DNA of 11,756 bases from JAFMDF01 sp964644655 (lineage in GTDB: Bacteria > Bacteroidota > Bacteroidia > Chitinophagales > Saprospiraceae), in contig CAZXYA010000280.1 in assembly GCA_964644655.1 (NCBI GenBank), positions 1-11,756 of the forward strand. Direction: 5' to 3'. The notes under the pieces were generated by a model. It was not told the origin of the DNA, ran no database searches, and saw only the letters and a list, made by a program, of their open reading frames with translations. Positions 6,514 through 11,756 of the stretch are shown here, one piece after another (the first letter of the stretch is position 1; each line of letters opens with the position of its first letter). The position numbers were made by a program, and so were the translations under genes.

Positions 6514-9050
6514 TGGAGAAAAGATTAAAAAAATATACATCTATTCCTAAGCATCTATATGTAAATAGAAGTGCTGACGAGCAATTAAAAAGGATTGTAG
6601 ATGAAATGCAAAGACCTGGCTATGTGTTAGTTGCAAGGCAGATGGGGAAAACTAATTTATTATTTAATGCGAAAAGAACATTAGAAAACAAAGATAGACT
6701 ATTTGTATATGTTGACTTGTCAAATGTTTTTAAACGAGAACGTGAATGTTATAGAAATATCATAGATACGATTATCGAACCAAATGAAAATTTATTTGAA
6801 CCGATAGAGTCTCAGATTGAAGCATTAAGAAAAAATAAATTACCACCTCATAAAGAGTATTCAAAATCTTTAAGAATTGTCTTAAATCATTTCCTAGGTT
6901 CCGTAGTAATTGTGTTGGATGAAATAGATGCATTAAAAAGTGCAGAATATTCCGATAAAATATTTGCTCAAATAAGAAGTAATTATTTTTCAAGAACTAA
7001 TTTCCCTGTTTTCGAAAGACTAACTTATATATTATCTGGAGTTATTGAGCCAACAGAATTAATAAAGGATCGTAACAAATCACCATTTAATATTGGTGAT
7101 AAAATTTATCTAGACGACTTTTCTTTGGAAGAGCATAATAGTTTTATCAAAAAAAGCGAACTGATATTACCGGAGAGTGTTTCAAATGAAATTTATAACT
7201 GGACAAAAGGAAATCCAAGATTAACTTTTGATATTTGTTCAGCGATAGAAAGCTTAATACTTGAGAAGAAGAAAATTACTAGTGAAGTTCTTAACACTTT
7301 AATAAAACAAAAATATCTTACATCTTTTGACATTGCTCCAATAGATCATATTCGTGAACTTGTAAAAACTAATAAAGATATTAGAAGCGCTGTATTACAT
7401 TTGCAGCAAAATAAAGAGATTGAATTAAGTGATGAAATAAAAAAGAAGCTATATTTATTTGGTATAATTGATTCAAAGTTTGATAAAAAAACTACGATTA
7501 AAAATCCAATAATTAAGAATAGCCTTTCAATAAACTGGATTAAATCAATTGACAAGCAAACTCAAAGTCAATTAAGCTATGGTCTAGAATTAATAGAACA
7601 GATTGAATATCAGGAAGCTATAACTGTTCTTTTAGAATTTATTTCCAATTCTTCTCCAACAAAAGAGCAACTAGAAGTCTGCAATTACAACATTGGATTC
7701 GCTTACTATAAAATACGAGATTTAGTTAATGCAATTGAATATTTTTCAAAAAATTATTCTATAAATTTATATAAAGGAAACTCAAAATCACTTTTGGGAA
7801 TATGTAAACTTGGAATAGGAGAAAAAGAAGGTGGAATTGAAATCTTAGAAGAAATACTAAAACTAAAAACAAAAGATTTTGCCTTTAGAAATGCAGCTTT
7901 AAACTTAGCTCCAGTTGTTGCTACTGAAGATAGAACTAGAGCATTAAGAATCTATGATGAACTTTATGAATCTACTTTAGAAAATGATGATGATACAACA
8001 GACGAAGAGTTAAATAAATTAAGAACGCTAGCACATTATTATAAAGCTGAATTGTATTTCGAAGATAAAGACAATAGCATGACTTTAGATAGTCTCAAGC
8101 GGGCTTTAAAATACGCAAGTTCGCTTGATTCTCTTTATATAAAATATTCAATCTATAATGTTTCGGAATATAAAGATGAAAATCTAAAATCTGAATTAAT
8201 TGAATCGATTCTTAAACAAGAATTGAAATTTGATACACAACACTCATATCCACTAAGCTTCTCAGAAAATCATTTGTATAGTTATTTGAATTTTTATTTT
8301 GATGAAGAACAACCAAGTCAATTTGAAAAATTGTTAGATTACTCCTTTAGCAATCTCTTTGATCAAAAAATTGACAAGCATCAAATAGTTTATTTTGCTA
8401 GTAAGTCATCTCTGCAAAGTGAGCAGTTGTTAAAATATGTTTTAAGTAAAAGACCAAATGTACCTGAATCAATTTTAATCAAGGTGTATCAAGATTTAGC
8501 CTTTGCTTCGTCAGGTAAATCTTACGAATTTTTCAGCTACTTCAACAACTATCAGAAACTATTTGCAAAACTTAACAAAGTAACAGCCGAAGATATTTAT
8601 TTATATGCCTTAGCTATCAAGAAGCACTCTGATGCTAAAAAACTAAATGAAGGTATTGAGCTTTGTAAAAGTATAGATAGTAAGCTGACGAATATAGTTG
8701 ATGAAGAGTTAGCTTTTGAGTCTGCGATAATTTATTACTGGTTTTCAAATTTAAACTTTAGCTTAAAAAAGAAAAAGGAGGCAATTGAATATGCAGACAA
8801 AACAATTTATCTAATTCACGATTCTAAGAGGGAAAGAACATCTATGATAGATGAAAAAGGTCTCAAATCAATTGTACAGCAAATGAATCAAATTAAAAGT
8901 TCTTCAATTACTAAAAAGCCAATCATATTTTCGAAAAAGTATGGTCGCAATGAAAGAGTGAAAGTTCAATATTTAGATGGAAAAATTCTGGAGGATAAGT
9001 ATAAAAGACTAGAAGCAGACATAATTGCTGAACGATGTACTATAATATAA
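6513..9050 (+). CDS. AAA_35-like ATPase with TPR-like repeat array
   Basis: An 845-residue protein starting on the last base of the preceding stop (taATG), which indicates translational coupling. The N-terminal 1-345 matches the AAA-like domain family often called AAA_35. It has the atypical P-loop ARQMGKTNLL (about 41-50) lacking the first glycine, Walker B VVIVLDEID (131-139), the family signature NKSPFNIGDKIYL (about 188-200), and GNPRLT (233-238). From about 355 to 790 it is helical and repetitive. TPR-like segments occur near 390-415 (YNIGFAYYKI..AIEYFSK), 460-485, 505-535 and 735-765. The last 35 residues form a distinct basic tail (VKVQYLDGKI..CTII). No membrane segment is seen. AAA_35 proteins in other bacteria are linked to conflict and signalling loci. 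Here the ATPase plus repeat array suits a sensor or scaffold for the upstream nuclease. Family call is good; partnership and role are inference. Confidence 0.85.
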   Translation: MEKRLKKYTSIPKHLYVNRSADEQLKRIVDEMQRPGYVLVARQMGKTNLLFNAKRTLENKDRLFVYVDLSNVFKRERECYRNIIDTIIEPNENLFEPIESQIEALRKNKLPPHKEYSKSLRIVLNHFLGSVVIVLDEIDALKSAEYSDKIFAQIRSNYFSRTNFPVFERLTYILSGVIEPTELIKDRNKSPFNIGDKIYLDDFSLEEHNSFIKKSELILPESVSNEIYNWTKGNPRLTFDICSAIESLILEKKKITSEVLNTLIKQKYLTSFDIAPIDHIRELVKTNKDIRSAVLHLQQNKEIELSDEIKKKLYLFGIIDSKFDKKTTIKNPIIKNSLSINWIKSIDKQTQSQLSYGLELIEQIEYQEAITVLLEFISNSSPTKEQLEVCNYNIGFAYYKIRDLVNAIEYFSKNYSINLYKGNSKSLLGICKLGIGEKEGGIEILEEILKLKTKDFAFRNAALNLAPVVATEDRTRALRIYDELYESTLENDDDTTDEELNKLRTLAHYYKAELYFEDKDNSMTLDSLKRALKYASSLDSLYIKYSIYNVSEYKDENLKSELIESILKQELKFDTQHSYPLSFSENHLYSYLNFYFDEEQPSQFEKLLDYSFSNLFDQKIDKHQIVYFASKSSLQSEQLLKYVLSKRPNVPESILIKVYQDLAFASSGKSYEFFSYFNNYQKLFAKLNKVTAEDIYLYALAIKKHSDAKKLNEGIELCKSIDSKLTNIVDEELAFESAIIYYWFSNLNFSLKKKKEAIEYADKTIYLIHDSKRERTSMIDEKGLKSIVQQMNQIKSSSITKKPIIFSKKYGRNERVKVQYLDGKILEDKYKRLEADIIAERCTII

Positions 9051-9212
9051 TCAGCGACAAAAGGCCGATGTTTGTCCAATCCAAGAATAAGAATAAACGT
9101 CGATTGGCTTTGCCATCGAAGCTATATACTTATTTAGTATAATCGTCTGGTAATGCGAAGTATTTCGTTTTGCTCAGATTATTGAATTCAGCTGTCTTTT
9201 ATACCAAATTAA
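9051..9212 (+). other. intergenic region with two-box hairpin and short repeat
   Basis: This 162-base gap follows the AAA/TPR gene. Starting 10 bases after the stop, aaaggccgatgtttgtccaa (9060-9079, match continuing to 9084) recurs at 9732-9755 after the next gene, with one inserted base and one substitution. The same segment forms a two-part stem: CGATG (9066-9070) with CATCG (9114-9118), and CCAATC (9076-9081) with GATTGG (9102-9107). These are separated by unpaired internal stretches and a 20-base loop. A second small hairpin, TATACT/AGTATA, is at 9125-9141. No coding potential is seen. It may be a transcript-end structure or a recombination site remnant. Confidence 0.45.
9060..9084 (+). 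repeat. short direct repeat after stop codon, copy 1
   Basis: A 25-base element that recurs as 24 bases at 9732-9755, differing by one inserted A and one T/A substitution. Both copies begin within about 10 bases of a stop codon on the plus strand. That shared placement suggests a common 3' end module of two neighbouring genes. Confidence 0.65.
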
Positions 9213-9725
9213 ATGAAGAAAAATTTTTATAAAGAACGGACTTGCACGAAATGTGGATATCATATTCGAATTGAATTGTCAAAAAGAGATGCTGCCTTTG
9301 ATTTGGTGAATATTGAAAGTGAATATGGAGAGATATGTTCACAATGTAATGGGAGGAAGTTTACTGGAGCCCAAACAATGCCCCATATTGACTTTGGGCT
9401 TCTCGAAGAATGGGCAACGAATCTTGATTTATTTCTACGTGAGCAGGATGAAGAATTGATATTGGCCGATGAAATGTATCTAGAGATGATTCTGAAAGTT
9501 CTTGACACCATGGAGATTCCACAACATAAGAGCAACTTACTTATGGATTCCTTGTGTATTATAGTTTATGATAATACGGTTGAAAAAAATCTAAAAAAAG
9601 ATGAAAAACTTAAACAACGCGTAATTACAGAATTGAACAAGCGTAAAGAGAAGTTAATACAAGCAGACGATTGGATTATGGATTATATTAAGCAAGTTGT
9701 TTATCCGCAATTAGAAAACAAATGA
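9213..9725 (+). CDS. small zinc-ribbon protein with helical C-terminus, function unknown
   Basis: A 170-residue protein I do not recognise. The N-terminal 50 residues contain two CxxC knuckles, C11/C14 (CTKC) and C42/C45 (CSQC), about 27 residues apart, as expected for a treble-clef or ribbon zinc site. The rest is mostly helical, acidic in the middle (about 65-95) and basic with heptad-like spacing near 125-150, which suggests protein or nucleic-acid binding. It has no signal peptide or membrane segment. The start at 9213 follows an A/T-rich leader; no other in-frame start precedes the first knuckle at a sensible distance. It lies 162 bases after the AAA/TPR gene, on the same strand and with similar AT-richness, and may be an accessory protein of that unit or an independent cassette. 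An alternative reading is a small regulator. Coding status is well supported; function is open. Confidence 0.75.
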   Translation: MKKNFYKERTCTKCGYHIRIELSKRDAAFDLVNIESEYGEICSQCNGRKFTGAQTMPHIDFGLLEEWATNLDLFLREQDEELILADEMYLEMILKVLDTMEIPQHKSNLLMDSLCIIVYDNTVEKNLKKDEKLKQRVITELNKRKEKLIQADDWIMDYIKQVVYPQLENK

Positions 9726-9731
9726 AACTCC

Positions 9732-9755
9732 AAAGGCCGTGTTTGACCAATCCAA
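9732..9755 (+). repeat. short direct repeat after stop codon, copy 2
   Basis: The partner of 9060-9084, starting 7 bases after the stop of the zinc-ribbon gene and running almost directly into copy B of the 133-base repeat. Unlike copy 1, it is not followed by the complementary boxes that would close the hairpin. Confidence 0.65.
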
Positions 9756-9759
9756 TTCT

Positions 9760-9892
9760 CCGCGGCGCTCCACCAGTGACTGAACAGCTACCATCCTTTA
9801 CACGGGCTTCAGGGGAGGGGTTGAGGTCCGCAGATTTTGGTTATCTTTATGGATTTAGTGGAAAGGTGCAATAGGGTTATAGAATTGTTGTG
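9760..9892 (+). repeat. 133-bp direct repeat, copy B
   Basis: It is equal in length to copy A at 2916-3048 and 84% identical by direct alignment, in the same orientation, 6.8 kb away. Together the copies bracket the NACHT gene, the nuclease-ATPase pair and the zinc-ribbon gene. The 16% divergence means this is not a recent duplication. The repeat ends 50 bases before the next plus-strand start, as copy A does before the NACHT gene. Confidence 0.85.
9821..9849 (+). promoter_or_regulatory. candidate Bacteroidota-type promoter for the 326-residue gene
   Basis: TTG at 9821-9823, an 18-base spacer and TATCTTTA at 9842-9849 sit at the same place in the repeat as in copy A. Both boxes are unchanged between the copies. 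The start codon follows 93 bases later. Confidence 0.45.
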
Positions 9893-9942
9893 AGTATAAA
9901 CAAGGTAGCAAACATTAAAATACAAATACAACAAATGACTTT

Positions 9943-10923
9943 ATGGATTTGAATGAATTTACTAACGTGAAAATAGATCAAAAAGGAATATTGGATAAGA
10001 TTGAAAGGCTTAGACATTCCGAATTTGAAGACCTTGAAAATCTATTCTTAAATAGCCTTAAAATTAAAAAATTGCCTACAAAAAGCAATGATAAAATAAT
10101 ACAACAAATTCTTCCGAAAAATATAAATGATCGTAAATACTTAAATAAAGAATTTTATATAGCCCAATTCATATGCCTAAAGCGAATTGCATTTGAATGC
10201 TTTATTTGTGATGAATTTGTTGAGAAGATATCAAAATTAGATCCTATAGTAGATAAATTTTATGTTTTCAAATATGGACTACTAATTGAGAATTATTTAT
10301 TTGACTCAGCATATCTTTTTCAAGAATTAAATATCAATTTATATGGAAAGCCAATTGACAATTTTAGAATGCATAAAAATATTTTTCAACCACCAGATGT
10401 AATATTTAGGAGCATTCCACTACTTCTTCTTGGAGGAATAATTACCGAAGAGCCAGATTATTTAAATCACGCAGATACAATTGCTACTATCATACGGCAA
10501 GCTTTAGAATTAAGATTAAGGCGTGGATTAGGAGTTATTGGATTAGAGGACAAATCAAATAATAGTAGAGTTCCATTAGGCTTATCAAAAATATTAGACG
10601 TTGCAAAAGAATTTAAAGAGGAAATTTATCTATCAGTACCCTTTGAAAATATTCAACGAATTAATGGCTGGGCAAATATATATATGCATATAGGTATGAA
10701 GAATTATCTTTGGGTAGTTATGTTTACTACTAATTATCTTCAGCCTTTAATACTTGGAAAAAAAATTGGTAATAGTGCAAGAGAAAATCTGAATTCTGGG
10801 ATTCAATTCACAATTGAAACTCACGAAAAATTTATTGAATCTTTAAAATATACAGTCAGAAGTAATAATTCACATATGGATATTATTACGACTAATCCTG
10901 AAGCATATATAATTAAACAATAA
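9943..10923 (+). CDS. 326-residue protein of unknown function
   Basis: I do not recognise this protein. It appears soluble and largely helical, with no signal peptide; the hydrophobic stretch at 157-167 (RSIPLLLLGGI) is too short for a secure membrane segment. A basic helix RQALELRLRRGLG occupies 185-197. A dense C-terminal half follows with RINGWANIYMHIGMKNYLW (239-257), which looks like the conserved core. The arrangement of a basic helix and then a helix ending in W-x-N-x4-H recalls helical nuclease-like or HEPN-type hypothetical proteins. However, the arginine-to-histidine spacing here is nine residues (R239, H249), not the usual four to six, so I do not assign it to HEPN. It starts at the ATG 50 bases after the 133-base repeat; an ATG at 9934 is out of frame. 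Its AT-rich composition matches the island. The repeat-derived promoter implies transcription separate from upstream genes. Confidence 0.8.
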   Translation: MDLNEFTNVKIDQKGILDKIERLRHSEFEDLENLFLNSLKIKKLPTKSNDKIIQQILPKNINDRKYLNKEFYIAQFICLKRIAFECFICDEFVEKISKLDPIVDKFYVFKYGLLIENYLFDSAYLFQELNINLYGKPIDNFRMHKNIFQPPDVIFRSIPLLLLGGIITEEPDYLNHADTIATIIRQALELRLRRGLGVIGLEDKSNNSRVPLGLSKILDVAKEFKEEIYLSVPFENIQRINGWANIYMHIGMKNYLWVVMFTTNYLQPLILGKKIGNSARENLNSGIQFTIETHEKFIESLKYTVRSNNSHMDIITTNPEAYIIKQ

Positions 10924-11008
10924 ACGTTTGCTAAATTGGGGTGATTCGACATTCTTTTCTATAGCTTGTACAATCACATATAACTCTACGTTTCAAAATC
11001 AAGTAAAA

Positions 11009-11756
11009 ATGAAAAGAATTTTATTTCCAATATTGCTAATCATAATTTCCATTGCACTTTATGGCCAAAAATGAGAATCTATAAATTATTGTAATTGTAT
11101 AGATTTCGTTGAAAAAGTTGATGGTTTGTTAAACGGAACTTATAAAAGCACTTGCGATGATACAACAGTAGAGACAGGGTCTTTTATAAATGGCAAAAAA
11201 GATGGACTGTGGAAAAACTTTAGTGCAAAAGGAAAATTGATAAAGGAAGTAAATTATTCAAATGGCAAATTGGATGGTAAAATTATTCAATACTATCTCA
11301 ATGGCAACACTAAATTGTCTGGAGAATTCTTGCAATCTAAAAGAGTTGGTACTTGGAGCTATTTTACGGAGAAAAACAAATTAATTCTGGAGGGTGAGTT
11401 TGACTCAAATGTTCCTATTGGAATTTGGACGGCTTTTGACAAAAAAGGTAAAAAGGCTGTTTTTCAGTATGACTATTCCAATCAGAAAACGCTATTAACC
11501 AAAAATTTGCCGGCTCACAAGGATGGTGACTTGAAGCAAAGTGAATATACGGAAGAGTGGTATATTCTAAGATCTCCAGAGAAAGAGTATAAAAGCAAAA
11601 CTCAACCGCTTGGAGGATATGCTTTTGCGAATTACATACTGACAAACATTATTGATGTTCCCATTGATATTTGGGATACATTTTTATATGGGAAGTACAG
11701 CATAAATAATAAGATATCAAATACTAGTGAAGTAGTATTCGATATAAACGTGAAGA
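11009..11756 (+). pseudogene. secreted MORN-repeat protein with in-frame TGA at codon 22, 3' end outside window
   Basis: ATG at 11009 opens a classic signal peptide (MKRILFPILLIIISIALYGQ) that runs into an in-frame TGA at 11072-11074. The same frame then stays open for 227 codons to the window end. The continuation contains MORN_2/YwqK-type repeats, for example GSFINGKKDGLWKNF, YSNGKLDGKIIQYY, GEFLQSKRVGTWSYF and GEFDSNVPIGIWTAF. The end (PLGGYAFANYIL.. VFDINVK) resembles a TonB C-terminal-like domain, a combination found in exported Bacteroidota proteins. A tryptophan TGG to TGA change would explain the break. There is no in-frame ATG soon after the stop to restart translation, and without the signal peptide the protein would not be exported. 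It is therefore probably a pseudogene, although a sequencing error is possible. TGA is used as a normal stop at 9723-9725, which argues against recoding. Confidence 0.8.

Noticed and set aside
9060..9118. Integron attC site
   Set aside because: The paired boxes do not contain GTTRRRY/RYYYAAC and no integrase is present in the window; kept only as a hairpin observation.
9722..9873. 50-codon frame overlapping the zinc-ribbon stop by four bases (ATGA)
   Set aside because: Its coding part is the 133-base repeat; the matching frame in copy A hits a stop after about 17 repeat codons, so the frame is not maintained.
10660..10692. HEPN ribonuclease motif in the 326-residue protein
   Set aside because: Arginine and histidine are separated by nine residues and not four to six; the rest of the fold cannot be judged by eye.
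11072..11074. TGA read as tryptophan (alternative genetic code)
   Set aside because: The zinc-ribbon gene ends with TGA and all other genes use TGG for tryptophan.
2680..11756. CRISPR array, tRNA or insertion-sequence transposase
   Set aside because: No regularly spaced repeats, no tRNA-like cloverleaf and no transposase-like reading frame were seen on either strand.

Overview
The window looks like a chromosomal segment of a member of the Bacteroidota. On the minus strand, miaB is followed closely by a sigma-54 activator of the type that sits next to miaB in many Bacteroidota. Ribosome sites are A-rich with no clear Shine-Dalgarno, and a Bacteroidota-like promoter pattern (TTG, about 18 bases, TAnnTTT) appears upstream of two genes. 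I cannot name a genus.

Layout. Positions 1-2679 are a core two-gene operon on the minus strand with moderate GC: miaB (complete) and the activator, which is cut by the window start. Positions 2680-3088 are a divergent intergenic region holding a 22-bp palindrome and the first copy of a 133-bp repeat. From 3089 on, every gene is on the plus strand and clearly AT-rich: a NACHT-type NTPase (3089-5095), an Mrr-like nuclease fused to a P-loop ATPase (5200-6513), an AAA-like/TPR protein overlapping it by one base (6513-9050), a small zinc-ribbon protein (9213-9725), the second repeat copy (9760-9892, 84% identical), an unrecognised 326-residue protein (9943-10923), and a secreted MORN-repeat gene broken by an in-frame TGA (11009 to the window end).

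How the genes may work together. The plus-strand block looks like a defence island. The strongest candidate system is the overlapping pair at 5200-9050. The first protein carries what appears to be an intact Mrr-type nuclease site joined to an ATPase. The second carries an AAA_35-like ATPase and a long helical repeat array suited to sensing or scaffolding. The NACHT NTPase just upstream may be a separate immune sensor or part of the same unit. I do not recognise the pair as a named anti-phage system. Functions of the island genes are inferred from domains and context only.
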